Positions 19,315 through 29,633 of a DNA stretch of 64,000 bases are shown piece by piece. The stretch spans positions 124,001 to 188,000 of the forward strand of contig SSEL01000003.1 of assembly GCA_008012315.1 (NCBI GenBank), given 5' to 3'. The notes under the pieces were generated by a model. The model was given only the letters and a program-made list of their open reading frames with translations, did no database searches and had not been told where the DNA came from. A program made the translations under genes and the position numbers. This stretch comes from Rhodospirillaceae bacterium (GTDB taxonomy: Bacteria; Pseudomonadota; Alphaproteobacteria; Dongiales; Dongiaceae). Numbering within the stretch: position 1 is the first letter of the stretch; each line of letters starts with the position of its first letter.

Positions 19315-20217
19315 ATGAGCTGGTTGACCAATTTTGTCCGCCCCAAGATCCGCGCTTTGGTGCGCAAGGCGGAGGTGCCGGATAATCTCTGGGACAAATG
19401 CGGCGCCTGCGGCCAGATGATCTTCCACCGCGAACTGGAAGCCAATCTGCGGGTCTGCCCGCATTGCGGCCATCACATGCGGGTCGGCGTGAAGCGGCGC
19501 CTGGAACTGCTGTTCGATGGCGGCACCTATGAGCGCGCGGAATTGCCGGCGGTGCCGCTGGATCCTTTGCGTTTCCGCGACCGCAAGAAATATACCGAGC
19601 GCCTGAAGGAAGCCCAGGCCAAGACCGACGAACAGGATGCCATCGTCGTTGCCAGCGGTACGATCGGCGGGCTGAAGGTCGTCGCGGCCGCCTTCAATTT
19701 CGATTTCATGGGCGGCTCGATGGGTGTCGCGGTCGGCGAAGGCCTGGTCAAGGCGGCGGAGATCGCGGTGCGCGACCGCGCGGCGATGATCGCCATTCCC
19801 GCGTCCGGCGGCGCGCGCATGCAGGAAGGCATCCTCTCGCTGATGCAGATGCCGCGCTCCGTCATCGCCGTCGACCGGGTCAAGGAAGCCGGCCTGCCCT
19901 TCATCGTGCTGCTGACCGATCCCACCACCGGCGGCGTCAGCGCCTCCTTCGCCATGCTGGGTGATATTCATATCTCCGAACCCGGCGCGGTGATCGGCTT
20001 TGCCGGTGCGCGCGTCATCGAGGAGACGATCCGCGAGAAACTGCCGGAAGGCTTCCAGCGGGCGGAATATCTGCTGGATCACGGCATCGTCGATCTCGTC
20101 GTTGCCCGCAAGGACCTGCCGGCCGAGCTCGCGCGCATCATCGGCCTGCTGACCAGGCAGATGCCGGGCGCGGTGGTGCCGGCGCCGCTCGCCGGTGGCA
20201 ATAGCGGCGGCAAGTAA
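19315..20217 (+). CDS. accD: Acetyl-CoA carboxylase carboxyltransferase subunit beta
   Basis: Beta subunit of the carboxyltransferase that makes malonyl-CoA for fatty acid synthesis, working with AccA. The N-terminal zinc ribbon has Cys29, Cys32, Cys48 and Cys51 (KCGACGQ and VCPHCGHH). The crotonase-like core contains GGSMGVAVGEG, PASGGARMQEG and DPTTGGVSASFA. Length 300 is usual. ATG at 19315 is preceded by AGGGATGA. The accD-folC order after trpA is conserved in many proteobacteria. Confidence 0.98.
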   Translation: MSWLTNFVRPKIRALVRKAEVPDNLWDKCGACGQMIFHRELEANLRVCPHCGHHMRVGVKRRLELLFDGGTYERAELPAVPLDPLRFRDRKKYTERLKEAQAKTDEQDAIVVASGTIGGLKVVAAAFNFDFMGGSMGVAVGEGLVKAAEIAVRDRAAMIAIPASGGARMQEGILSLMQMPRSVIAVDRVKEAGLPFIVLLTDPTTGGVSASFAMLGDIHISEPGAVIGFAGARVIEETIREKLPEGFQRAEYLLDHGIVDLVVARKDLPAELARIIGLLTRQMPGAVVPAPLAGGNSGGK

Positions 20218-20266
20218 CGACAACCGCCGGTCAGATAAGCTCCCTTTCAGCAACGAGGCCGATCCC

Positions 20267-21580
20267 ATGGGCCAGGCGTCTTCCGCGCAAAATAGCGATA
20301 TCGTTCTCGAGCGGCTGAACCGGCTGCATCCCAAGATCATCGACCTCGAGCTCGACCGCGTGCTGCGCCTGCTGGCGGCGGTCGGCCATCCGGAAAAGCG
20401 CCTGCCGCCGGTCGTGCATGTCGCCGGCACCAACGGCAAGGGCTCGGTCATCGCCTATCTCCGCGCCATGCTGGAGGCGGCCGGCTATGGCGTGCATGTC
20501 TATACCTCGCCGCATCTCGTGCGCTTCCATGAGCGCATCCGCCTCAACGGCAAGCTGATCGAGGAAACCGCCCTCATCGAGCTGCTGGAGGAATGCGAGC
20601 GCGCCAATGGTGGCGTGCCGATCACCTTCTTCGAGATCACCACCGTCGCCGCCTTCCTCGCCTTCACCCGCGAGCCGGCGGATATCCTGCTGCTGGAAAC
20701 CGGGCTCGGCGGCGAATTCGATGCGACCAATGTGATCGACCAGCCGCTCGCCACCGTGCTGATGCCGATCTCGATGGATCACATGCAGTTCCTCGGCAAC
20801 AGCCTGGAAGAGATCGCCGCCGTAAAAGCCGGCATCATGAAGCAAGGCCGCCCCGTCATCATCGCCCCGCAGCCGCCGGAAGCCGCAAAAATCTTCGACG
20901 AGGCTGCGGCGCGCCTGAATGCGCCGCTCTGGCGCTTCGGCCAGGAATGGTCGATCACCCATATTCCCGGCGGTTTCCGCTATGAGGATTCACACAGCGG
21001 CTTCGAACTGCCGGCGCCGGCTTTGGTCGGCAAGCATCAGATCGGCAATGCCGCCACTGCCGTGGCGACGACGCGCTGGCTGGAGGGCTTCGATCTCGGC
21101 GAGGTGGCGATCGCCCGCGGCCTGACCGAGGCCGTCTGGCCGGCCCGCATGCAGCATCTGACGCATGGGCCGCTGGTCGATCAATTGCCGCCCGGTTGGG
21201 AACTCTGGCTGGATGGCGGCCATAACGAGGATGCCGGCCAGATCATCGCCGGCATGCTGCAGGAGTGGCAGGCGCAGGACGGCAAACAAGTCAGCCTGAT
21301 CTTTGGCATGCTCAACACCAAGGAGCCGGTCGCCTTCCTGAAGCACCTGGCGCCGCTCGCCGAGGATCTCAGCGCCGTCGCCATCCCCGGCGACCATGCC
21401 AGCCTCAGCGCCGAGGATTGCGTCGGCTTCGCCCGGCAGGTCGGACTCAATGCCGCCGGCTTCGAATCAGTCGACGCCGCCTTGAAATCGGTCCTCGCCA
21501 CCCACGGCACCGAACCCCGCCGCGTCCTGATCTGCGGCTCGCTCTATCTCGCGGGGACGGTGCTGGTGGAGAACGGGTGA
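20267..21580 (+). CDS. folC: Folylpolyglutamate synthase / dihydrofolate synthase
   Basis: Adds glutamate to dihydropteroate and to folates. The ATP-binding loop is HVAGTNGKGSVIAYL, followed by HVYTSPHLVRFHERI; the second substrate segment is LLLETGLGGEFDATN and the late signature is WLDGGHNEDAG. Length is 437 residues from ATG at 20267, which has a GAGG nine bases upstream; the frame extends further into the end of accD without a good start. It closes the trpFBA-accD-folC run. Confidence 0.97.
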   Translation: MGQASSAQNSDIVLERLNRLHPKIIDLELDRVLRLLAAVGHPEKRLPPVVHVAGTNGKGSVIAYLRAMLEAAGYGVHVYTSPHLVRFHERIRLNGKLIEETALIELLEECERANGGVPITFFEITTVAAFLAFTREPADILLLETGLGGEFDATNVIDQPLATVLMPISMDHMQFLGNSLEEIAAVKAGIMKQGRPVIIAPQPPEAAKIFDEAAARLNAPLWRFGQEWSITHIPGGFRYEDSHSGFELPAPALVGKHQIGNAATAVATTRWLEGFDLGEVAIARGLTEAVWPARMQHLTHGPLVDQLPPGWELWLDGGHNEDAGQIIAGMLQEWQAQDGKQVSLIFGMLNTKEPVAFLKHLAPLAEDLSAVAIPGDHASLSAEDCVGFARQVGLNAAGFESVDAALKSVLATHGTEPRRVLICGSLYLAGTVLVENG

Positions 21581-21681
21581 GGCCGGCAAGTCTCCACCCT
21601 CTTCAGGTCGGATTATCCAACCAGAGATTGCATAATCTCGGCTGAGTAGCTTATGATTTCATCATAAGTGTTGGGGGAAAT

Positions 21682-22437
21682 ATGTATCGTAAAACTTGGG
21701 CAGCCAACCAGCTGCCGCTATCGTTTGCCGCCGCAATTCTCGTGGTGGCGATCGCTGGATGTACCACAGCTGACTCGCAGAAACCTGTCCAGATCACCAG
21801 CCAGACCGAAAACTGGCTCAAGAATTATCTTGAGCGGATCGGCCCTGTCGGGAGCGGCGCCTTCGCGGTCAGCGAGGACGGCCGCTATGCATATTACACC
21901 TATTGTCTTGATACCATTTGCAACGGCGGCTGGATGATCCAGCATGCATTGCTCGGATGCGAGCGCGGGTCGAAGTCGGACTGCACCTTGCTGGCAAATA
22001 GCCGCAACATCCTGCGTCCCTATCGCGTCTTCGGACAGGAAAGCACGACGGCGACCGCCTCGACAGCCAAACCGGAGTCGCTTCCCATTGCCGCGACGCA
22101 TCCGAAAAAAGACGTCACCGCGCCGGCACTTTCAGGCGAGACACTGCGGGGCCATGTCGTCGGCAACACCTTCAGCGGCTACGACGACGAACGAAATCAT
22201 TGGATTGTTTACTTCGATATCAATCAGCAGGCTAAAGCCAAGGCCGGCGATCGTCCACTTGACGGCACCTGGCAGATATCGGGAGATCAACTCTGCCTCG
22301 ACTTCCCCGGCAGCCTGGATGACTGGTGCGCCGTCATTAAGGGCGACGACGAGGCTGTCGACGTCTATCGCGACGGCAAGCTTCGCTATGCGATGACACA
22401 CACCGCCACGATCCCCGGCAATCCCTGGAAGCTATAG
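21682..22437 (+). CDS. Predicted lipoprotein of unknown function
   Basis: A 251-residue exported protein with lipobox VVAIAGC near residue 27. The N-terminal half has four closely placed cysteines (CLDTIC, GCERGSKSDC) that may form disulfides in the periplasm. The C-terminal half from about residue 155 (RGHVVGNTFSGYDDER then WIVYFD, ISGDQLCLDF, DDWCAV) looks like a small beta-sandwich similar to domains found repeatedly in alphaproteobacterial secreted proteins, possibly DUF995-like. GGGGGAAAT precedes ATG 21682. No function can be given. The strong terminator at 22450-22479 ends this transcript. Confidence 0.75.
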   Translation: MYRKTWAANQLPLSFAAAILVVAIAGCTTADSQKPVQITSQTENWLKNYLERIGPVGSGAFAVSEDGRYAYYTYCLDTICNGGWMIQHALLGCERGSKSDCTLLANSRNILRPYRVFGQESTTATASTAKPESLPIAATHPKKDVTAPALSGETLRGHVVGNTFSGYDDERNHWIVYFDINQQAKAKAGDRPLDGTWQISGDQLCLDFPGSLDDWCAVIKGDDEAVDVYRDGKLRYAMTHTATIPGNPWKL

Positions 22438-22449
22438 ACCCATGCAAAC

Positions 22450-22479
22450 AAAAACCCCGCCGTCTCCGGCGGGGTTTTT
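22450..22479. terminator. Bidirectional Rho-independent terminator
   Basis: Perfect 13-base arms (aaaaaccccgccg / cggcggggttttt) around a TCTC loop. The T-runs at both ends make it work in both directions, between the convergent lipoprotein gene and trxA. Confidence 0.93.
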
Positions 22480-22500
22480 CAATCTCGTTATCGGATCGGT

Positions 22501-22824
22501 TTAGATGACCGATTCGACCCAGTCGACCAACTGGCGCTTCGGCATGTTGCCGATCTTGGTCGCCGCCACCTGGCCGTCCTTGAACAGCATCAGGGTGGGG
22601 ATGCCGCGCACGCCGTATTTCTTCGGCGTCTGCGGGTTGTGATCGATATTGATCTTGGCGATGGTCAGCTTGCCGTCGAGCTGCTGGGCGAGCTCTTCCA
22701 GGGCCGGGGCAATCATCTTGCAGGGCCCGCACCATTCGGCCCAGAAATCGACCAGGACCGGACCGTTCGCCTTCAGCACATCGTTTTCGAAGCTGGCGTC
22801 GCTGATATGTGTCGTCGTGCTCAT
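22501..22824 (-). CDS. trxA: Thioredoxin 1
   Basis: General cytoplasmic disulfide reductant, 107 residues. The active site WCGPCK has Cys32 and Cys35; Asp26 in VDFWAEW and the cis-Pro in GIPTLMLF are also kept. ATG at 22824 follows AGGGA at eight bases; the open frame extends upstream but into non-homologous sequence. It lies downstream of addB-addA on the same strand, with 135 bp between, the order seen in many alphaproteobacteria. Confidence 0.97.
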   Translation of the reverse strand: MSTTTHISDASFENDVLKANGPVLVDFWAEWCGPCKMIAPALEELAQQLDGKLTIAKINIDHNPQTPKKYGVRGIPTLMLFKDGQVAATKIGNMPKRQLVDWVESVI

Positions 22825-22959
22825 GCAGCATCCCTTTATGTTGCGCGCGACCCCATCCCCCTTATTCCGGTTCAGGTGCCCATATAGGCGCGCCTTGTTG
22901 CTGGAGGGGAATCTATGAACGGCCTCGGGCAACGTCAAGGCGGCGCATTGCCCACCGCG

Positions 22960-25900
22960 TCAGTCATGCAGATCGAGCATGTCGCCGGGAAGCTCCATCA
23001 AGCGCGGCCCGTCGCTCCAGAGCAGAAGGCAACGCACTGTTTTATCTGGGTAAATTTCCCGCACAGCGCGTCGATAGGCCGCCATTTGGCGCAGATACGG
23101 GGTTGGGACATGCGACGCCTGCATGGGTGGTGGGCGATTACTTTTATAGTCAACGATCAGGCAATCCTTCCCACGCACCACCAGCCGGTCGATCTGCCCG
23201 GCAAGGACGCGCCGGCGCCCCGCGCGATCGGCGAGATGGGCGACGACCGGCACCTCGGCCTGGCTGCCGGGCGCGAAGAGATCGGCGAAATCCGGGTGGC
23301 CCAGCACCGCCAGGACCTCAGCCGCGATTTCCGCCTGCTGGGCCGCCTCCAGCCCATGCACCGGCCGGGCGAGATAGGCCGACGCGGCGGCGGCGCGCGC
23401 CTCCGGCGGCAGGTCGGGCAGGGTTTCCAGCAGATGATGGGTGAGCCGCCCGCGCTTGAAGCGATAGCCCTGATCGGCCGCGAGCGGGCTGACCAAGGCC
23501 AGCTCGGCCGCTTCCTCCGAGTCGCTGGGGCGCGAGGGGGTGAGCGGCTGGGGCGGATCGGGCTCGTCCGGCGCCTTGGTCCCGGCCCAGTCCGGCAAGG
23601 GCAGATCCGCACCGGGCATAGCTGCCGCGCCGGGTCTGGCGCGGGTCGGCGTCGCGAGCTGCGCGCTGGCAACACGCCAGCCCTCGCCCTGCCAGCCGTC
23701 ACCCTCGAGGCCCGGCATGTCCAGCTTTTTCGCGCCCGGCATCTCGGCCAGCGCCCCGGCGACGTAATCATGCCAGCCGGGAGCCGCACTGGCGCTGCCG
23801 GAACCGGTGCCACAAACATAGAGACGATCCTCCGCCCGGGTCAGGGCCACATAGAGCAGGCGGTTCTCCTCCAGCGTCATGGCATTGGCGCGCCGCTCAC
23901 GTGCCGCCGCCGTGACCGCATGATCGGCTTGGCGGTTGGGTGACCAGAGCGGCAAGTCGGCACCACCGAGGGAGAGCCAGAACAGCCCGTCCTCATTGGG
24001 GCGGCGACGTTGCTGGTCGATCAGGAAGACGATCGGCGCCTGCAAGCCCTTGGCGCCATGCACCGTCATCACCCGCACTTGGTCGTTGCTGTCCTGCAAT
24101 TCGCGCTTCACCTCGACATCGGTAGTACGCAGCCAGTGGAGGAAGCCTTGCAGGCTGGGCGTATGGTGGCGTTCGTAATCCTGGGCCAAAGCGATGAATT
24201 CATCCACCGCATCGGCCGCTTCCGGCCCCAGCCGCGCATAGAGACGTCGCCGCCCGCCGGTCGCCTGCAGCAATTCGCCATACAGTGCGAAGGGCGAGAG
24301 GTAATCGACCCGCGCCTGGAAATCCGCCAGCAGGCGATGCGCGGCGGCAAAATCGGGACGTTCATCGCGGCGCTCGCTGAGGGCCGCCCAGAGGCTGCCC
24401 TTGCGGTCGAGGCAGAGCGCCATCAGCGCCTCTTCGTCGAGCCCGACCAGCGGGCTTTTCAGCAAGGTCGCCAAGGTGAGATCATCTTCCGGCAGCAGCA
24501 GGAAATCGCCGAAGGCCATGAGGTCGAGCACGGCGATCTGTTCCAGCAGATGCATGCGGTCGATACCGGCCACGGGAATGGCGCGCGTCTTCAGCGCCCG
24601 CACCACCGCTTCGAACACCGCGCTGCGGCTGCGGGCCAGGATCAGGATATCGCCGGCCGTCACCGGACGGCCGCGATCGGCCAATATCGCCTTGCCGATC
24701 AGGCGCTGGATCTCGCCGGCGATAGCTTCGGCCAGGCGCGGCACCGGTGCCGCCGCTTCATCGCGGATGCGCGGCGGCGACCAGGGATCGGGGGCGGCGA
24801 GATCGACCGGCACGGCGCGCGGCCAGAGCGTCACCATGCCCTCGGCGCCGGCGCGGCTGACGCGGTGGCGCAAAGCCGGCTCACCCGGCAGGACCACGCC
24901 CGGCGCCGCCGGCCCGGCGAAGACCCGGTCCACCAGATCGAGCACCTGGTCGGTCGAGCGGAAGGAAACGTTGAGGATCTCGTCGTTGAAGCGATCCGCA
25001 CCGGCGAGCGCGCTGAACTGCGCCCGCTTGGCGATGAATTCCAGCGGGTCGGCGCCCTGGAAGCTATAGATCGATTGCTTGACGTCACCGACCGCAAAGA
25101 CCGTGCGCGGCCGATCGACCGCGCCTTCGCCGACGAAGAACTCGCCGGCCAGAGCCTCGATCACCTGCCATTGCGCCGGATTGGTATCCTGCGCCTCGTC
25201 GATCAGGATGTGGTCGAGGCCGCCATCCAGCTTGAACAGCACCCAGGGTGCAATGCCGGGGCGGCGCAGCAGGTCGCGGGTCTTCAGGATGAGATCGTCG
25301 AAATCCAGTTTCGCCGTCGCCGCCTTGCGGCTTTCGTAGCGATCCAGCATGTCACTGGCGAGGGTCAAGAGCGCCATGGTGTCGGTGAGGATATCGACCG
25401 CCCGCAAGCGCTCGCCGATCCGCGCCACACGGTCGCGCTCGACCGTGAGCAGGCGTTCGATATCGGGATGCGCGCCGGCCAGGGCCTTGGTGAGAAAGCT
25501 GTTCTTCGGCGCGCCTTTGGAATCGTGAAACGCCGCCAGGTAATCCTCGAAGCCGGACAGCCGGTCCTCCAGCTCCGCCGCCAACCAGGGCGCCAGGCGG
25601 TCCGCCAGCTTGCCGTCGGTCGGCTTGCCCTGTTGCAGGATGGCGACCGCGGCGCGGAGGCCCTGGCAATCGAACAACGCCTCGTCGCAGGCGGCGAGCA
25701 GGATGTCGCGGCGGCTCTCCCCCGGCTGCAGGTCGAGATGGCGCGCCAGCACCAGAGCCACATCGTCGAGCGAGCCGCTGCGGCGGCGCAAGGCCAGCAG
25801 CCGGCCGCGTTCCCGCAGGAAGGCCGCCATGATTTTGTCGAGCCGGTCCTCGCCCAGCCGCACCACATGATCGAGCGCCAAAGCAAGCGGCGTCTCCCGC

Positions 25901-26460
25901 TGCTCGCGCGCAGCCAGCAGCATGGCGTCGCGGGCGGCGCGCAGCATTTCCGTCGCGTCGCGTTCCTCCATCGGCTCGAAATGCGGCGCGATCTCCGCTT
26001 CCAGCGGGAAGCGCCGCAGCAGCGACTGGCAGAAGGCATGGATGGTTTCGATCTTCATGCCGCCCGGCGCGTCGAGCACGCGGCTGAAAAGGCGCCGCGC
26101 CTCGTCCTGCATCTCGGCGCTGGGCCGCTGGCTGGTGAGATCGATCAAGGCCTGGCGCAGATCGGCGGCCGGCATCGCCGCCCATGTCGCCAGGGTCTCG
26201 GCGATGCGGTTGGCCATTTCCGCCGCCGCCGCCTTGGTGAAGGTGAGGCAGAGGATGCGTTCCGGCCGCGTGCCGTTGAGCAGCAGCCGCAACACGCGGT
26301 CGCCCAGCACCTTGGTCTTGCCCGAGCCCGCCGAGGCCGTCACCCAGGCGGATTTCAGCGGATCGGCGCCGCGCCGCTGACCGAGCGTCGCATCCTTGAT
26401 GGCGCTTTGCGCATCGCGCTCGATCGGCAAGGCCTGGGCGGAGGACCGTTCGATCGTCAT
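22960..26460 (-). CDS. addA: AddA-type double-strand break repair helicase-nuclease
   Basis: Large subunit (1166 residues) of the AddAB enzyme, the alphaproteobacterial counterpart of RecBCD. It is a UvrD-type helicase with Walker A TASAGSGKTKVL near residue 40, the DEAQDTNPAQ helicase motif, VSFRSTDQVLD, and VMTVHGAKGLQAPIVFL with LYVALTRAEDRLYV late in the helicase. The C-terminal RecB-like nuclease has GQIDRLVV, DCLIVDYKSNR and the YLRQMAAYR segment. ATG at 26460 overlaps the addB stop by four bases (ATGA), so the two are translationally coupled. Confidence 0.97.
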   Translation of the reverse strand: MTIERSSAQALPIERDAQSAIKDATLGQRRGADPLKSAWVTASAGSGKTKVLGDRVLRLLLNGTRPERILCLTFTKAAAAEMANRIAETLATWAAMPAADLRQALIDLTSQRPSAEMQDEARRLFSRVLDAPGGMKIETIHAFCQSLLRRFPLEAEIAPHFEPMEERDATEMLRAARDAMLLAAREQRETPLALALDHVVRLGEDRLDKIMAAFLRERGRLLALRRRSGSLDDVALVLARHLDLQPGESRRDILLAACDEALFDCQGLRAAVAILQQGKPTDGKLADRLAPWLAAELEDRLSGFEDYLAAFHDSKGAPKNSFLTKALAGAHPDIERLLTVERDRVARIGERLRAVDILTDTMALLTLASDMLDRYESRKAATAKLDFDDLILKTRDLLRRPGIAPWVLFKLDGGLDHILIDEAQDTNPAQWQVIEALAGEFFVGEGAVDRPRTVFAVGDVKQSIYSFQGADPLEFIAKRAQFSALAGADRFNDEILNVSFRSTDQVLDLVDRVFAGPAAPGVVLPGEPALRHRVSRAGAEGMVTLWPRAVPVDLAAPDPWSPPRIRDEAAAPVPRLAEAIAGEIQRLIGKAILADRGRPVTAGDILILARSRSAVFEAVVRALKTRAIPVAGIDRMHLLEQIAVLDLMAFGDFLLLPEDDLTLATLLKSPLVGLDEEALMALCLDRKGSLWAALSERRDERPDFAAAHRLLADFQARVDYLSPFALYGELLQATGGRRRLYARLGPEAADAVDEFIALAQDYERHHTPSLQGFLHWLRTTDVEVKRELQDSNDQVRVMTVHGAKGLQAPIVFLIDQQRRRPNEDGLFWLSLGGADLPLWSPNRQADHAVTAAARERRANAMTLEENRLLYVALTRAEDRLYVCGTGSGSASAAPGWHDYVAGALAEMPGAKKLDMPGLEGDGWQGEGWRVASAQLATPTRARPGAAAMPGADLPLPDWAGTKAPDEPDPPQPLTPSRPSDSEEAAELALVSPLAADQGYRFKRGRLTHHLLETLPDLPPEARAAAASAYLARPVHGLEAAQQAEIAAEVLAVLGHPDFADLFAPGSQAEVPVVAHLADRAGRRRVLAGQIDRLVVRGKDCLIVDYKSNRPPPMQASHVPTPYLRQMAAYRRAVREIYPDKTVRCLLLWSDGPRLMELPGDMLDLHD

Positions 26461-29400
26461 TCGCCCTCCTCGCCCGCCAGCGACCATTCGAGAACGCGGG
26501 CGAGATGGCCGTAATCGCTGTAGCGCGGCGCGTAACGTGGTGCCGGTTGCGCCGGATAAGCGGCGTCCTCTGCGGAGAAATCCTGCAGCAAGGCCAGCAG
26601 GCCGTCATAGGCAAGCTGCGCCAGCACCATGTAATCGGCATTGCCGCGCACGCCGCGCCCGGCTTCCTTGACCGGCTTCACCGCACCGCCGGCATCGCGA
26701 CCGTTCAATTGCCAGAAGGCGAGCTCGCTCACCGGCCCTCGCAACGATGTACCGGCAACGGACTGGAAGGCGCCGGCCTTGGCGAGTGCCGCCTCCAAGG
26801 GCAGTTGCGGCGCGAAGCCGAGATGGATTTCATCCATCGTCGGGATGCCGCCGGTCTTGTAATCGATGATCGCCAGGCTGCCGTCTTTCAGGCGGTCGAT
26901 GCGGTCGGCGACGGCGCTCAGGGTGAAAGGCGGATCGACCTCCGCGATCGCCAGGGTGCCGCGCAATTCGGTGAAGCTCTCGGCAATCGACGGCCGGCGC
27001 GCCTGTTCCTGCAGCACGATCCAGGCGGCGATGCGCTGGAAGCGCGGCCACCAGAAGGCCCAGACGGCGGGCCTTGCGAGAATGTCGCCGAAGGCTTCCT
27101 CGCCATAGCGCAGCAGGCGCGCCAGGGCATCCGGCGGCAGGCCGTCGCGGCAATCCTGCAGGAAGCGTTCGAGGGCGGCATGAATGACGGTGCCGAGATC
27201 GGCGAGGCTGGGATCGGCATCGATCGGATCGAGCGCCCGCAGGCGCAGGATATATTGCGCATAGATCGCATAGGGATCGCGCATCCAGGTTTCGATGCGC
27301 GTCACCGACAGGGCCTTCGGCCGATGCGCCCGGCCGGGACGCGGCGCCGGCCGGGAATAAGGCTGAACTTTCTCCGGCCGGTCGAGCGCCGCCTGCCAGG
27401 CGGTCCAGGAGACGCCGTCAATATTCTCTGCCTGCACCCCGAGGCAGTGGAGATAGGCTTCGAGCCGCAGCAGCCAGCGCGAGGGCACGGTGGGCGTCCC
27501 TTCGACCCGGAGCGCGCGGGTGAGATAGACCTGCGGCGCGCCCAGGGCCTGCTGGAAATCATGCGCCGAGAGGCCGATGCGGCGTTCCGGCTGCGGCAGG
27601 CCGAAAGCCTGGCGCATCGGCCGGTTGAGCCACGGATCGATGGTGGGATCGGCCGGCCAGGTACCGTCATTGAGGCCGCCGAGAATCATCACCTCGACCT
27701 GCTGCAAGCGCGCTTCCAAGGGGCCCCAGATGAAGAGGCGCGGATGGGCGCCATAGCGTGGCCGTACCTCGACGCTGCGCATCATCTCCGCCAGCAAGGC
27801 GGCATAATCCAGCGCCGACAGCGCCGGCTGGCCGCTTGCCGCCTCGCTGAGCCGATGCACGAAATCCGCCAGCGCCTCGCCGGCCTCGCCACGCCAGAGA
27901 TGCTCGGCGCCGCTCTGCCGCGCCGGATCACTGCCCCCCGCCGCTAGTGCCTCGGCAGCGGTGAGATGCGCCGCCAGGCGCGTCGACAGGTCGTGCTGTT
28001 CCTGCCAATCGGCCAGCGCGCCGAGACGCTGTTCGAGATCATCCAGCAAGGCGTTCAGACGGTCGGCCATGCCGGGGCGAAGGTCACCGCCGCTGATGGC
28101 GATCGCGACGGCCGGGCGCAACCCGGCCCAGCCGGGCGCCGGCCGGGGACCGCGCAGCACCGCCCTTTCGAGATCGCGCACCAGCGCCCGGAACGCGCTT
28201 GTCTCCCGCCCCGCTTTCGCCAAGGGATGTTTCAGCAAGGCGAGCAGCGGCACCGGCGCCCAATCCGTGGCGGCCGCCTCCGCCAGCAACAACAGGAAGG
28301 CGCCGGGCGGCGTCAGGTTGAGCGCGCGGCCGGCGGAATCGTCGATGACGATGTTCCAGCGGCGCAATTCCGCCGTCACCTGGGCGGCAAGCTGCCGGTC
28401 CGGCGTCACCAGGGCCGCGCGCCGCGCCCCCGGCGTTTCCACATGGCGGCGCAGGATGAGGGCAATGACGCCGGCCTCTTCCTGGCGGCTGCGGCAATCG
28501 ATGCGCTGCACCGGCTCCCAGGCTGCTGTCGCCTTCGCCACATCCAGCACGTCTGCAGCCATGGACCAACGATCCGTGCAATCGGCCGGCATCATTGCCT
28601 GGGCGATCAACCGGCGCCGCGTCTTCCTGGCCGCATCGGGCGCGATCACATCCGGCCAGTCATCGACCTGGCCGCGTTCGAGGCCGATACGCTTCAGCAG
28701 CAAAGCCAGGCCGAATTGCGGATGGCTGGGATCCTCGCTGATCTTCGCCCAGACATCGTCATCGACGCTGCGATCCAAACCCGGCAGCACCACGCAGCCT
28801 TGCGGCAGCCGGGCGACCGTGGCGATGAGATCGGCGCTGGCCGGGATCGAGCCGGTCGAACCGGCGGCGATCACCGGCCCGCTAGGCGGCTGGCGCAGCC
28901 ACAGCTCGCGCTGGCGTTGCAGCAGCAGGTTGCGGCGCCGTGCGGCATCGATCGCTCCTTCCTCGCGCAGGATCGCCGGCCAGGCATCGCGCAGGATGTC
29001 GAGGAAATTGACCGTCAACTGCCAATGTTGGGCGAGATCGCCGGTCACCAATTTGTCGAGATCGGCGAGATCGCAGCCTTCTGTCTCCACCTGATCGAGC
29101 AAGCGACCGAGATCGGCCGCGAGGCGCACGGCATCCTGCCAGCGCAGCGGCTCGCTCGCCATTGCACCCTGGGGCTGGAACCGCGGCCGGCCGGCCATGA
29201 CGAGCCGCGCCAGCAGCAATTGCCGGCGCAGGGGATCGATCGCCGGCGGCAAATCCAGGGCGCCGCCGGCCAGCACCGCGAGATCGTCTTCATCGACATC
29301 GCCGATCGGCTGCAGGCGCGGCAGCAACAGGGCACTTGCCGTCCGCTCGCGATCCGGCGCCAACTGCGCCTGACGCAAAAAGGCTTCCTGCAGCGCGCGG

Positions 29401-29561
29401 CAGGCGCGCCGGTTCGGCAGCAGCACCGTCATCGCCGCGAGTCGCAGTGGATCGCCGGCGGCCTGGCGCAGCAATCCCGCCGCCAGGGCATCGACGAAAG
29501 CGATACCGGTCGGAATATTGAAGACGCGCGGTGGCGACTCGCTGATCGACGTATCAGTCAT
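26457..29561 (-). CDS. addB: AddB-type double-strand break repair protein
   Basis: A 1034-residue partner of AddA. The N-terminal part is an inactivated helicase-like region (TVLLPNRRACRALQEAFL, without a good Walker A). The C-terminal nuclease domain has ADRIDRLKDGSLAIIDYKTG with the catalytic Asp-x-Lys, and begins with KALSVTRIETWMRDPYAIYA. Unlike many AddB proteins, the cysteines expected to hold an iron-sulfur cluster around the nuclease domain are not obvious here. SD CGGAG is five bases before ATG 29561. It is co-directional with amgK-murU upstream and overlaps addA. Confidence 0.95.
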   Translation of the reverse strand: MTDTSISESPPRVFNIPTGIAFVDALAAGLLRQAAGDPLRLAAMTVLLPNRRACRALQEAFLRQAQLAPDRERTASALLLPRLQPIGDVDEDDLAVLAGGALDLPPAIDPLRRQLLLARLVMAGRPRFQPQGAMASEPLRWQDAVRLAADLGRLLDQVETEGCDLADLDKLVTGDLAQHWQLTVNFLDILRDAWPAILREEGAIDAARRRNLLLQRQRELWLRQPPSGPVIAAGSTGSIPASADLIATVARLPQGCVVLPGLDRSVDDDVWAKISEDPSHPQFGLALLLKRIGLERGQVDDWPDVIAPDAARKTRRRLIAQAMMPADCTDRWSMAADVLDVAKATAAWEPVQRIDCRSRQEEAGVIALILRRHVETPGARRAALVTPDRQLAAQVTAELRRWNIVIDDSAGRALNLTPPGAFLLLLAEAAATDWAPVPLLALLKHPLAKAGRETSAFRALVRDLERAVLRGPRPAPGWAGLRPAVAIAISGGDLRPGMADRLNALLDDLEQRLGALADWQEQHDLSTRLAAHLTAAEALAAGGSDPARQSGAEHLWRGEAGEALADFVHRLSEAASGQPALSALDYAALLAEMMRSVEVRPRYGAHPRLFIWGPLEARLQQVEVMILGGLNDGTWPADPTIDPWLNRPMRQAFGLPQPERRIGLSAHDFQQALGAPQVYLTRALRVEGTPTVPSRWLLRLEAYLHCLGVQAENIDGVSWTAWQAALDRPEKVQPYSRPAPRPGRAHRPKALSVTRIETWMRDPYAIYAQYILRLRALDPIDADPSLADLGTVIHAALERFLQDCRDGLPPDALARLLRYGEEAFGDILARPAVWAFWWPRFQRIAAWIVLQEQARRPSIAESFTELRGTLAIAEVDPPFTLSAVADRIDRLKDGSLAIIDYKTGGIPTMDEIHLGFAPQLPLEAALAKAGAFQSVAGTSLRGPVSELAFWQLNGRDAGGAVKPVKEAGRGVRGNADYMVLAQLAYDGLLALLQDFSAEDAAYPAQPAPRYAPRYSDYGHLARVLEWSLAGEEGE

Positions 29562-29633
29562 CGCTCCGATACTGCGCGAGCCTGCCGCCGGTTCAAGCGA
29601 AATCGCAAGCTCGCCTGGAGCCGAACCGGCGAA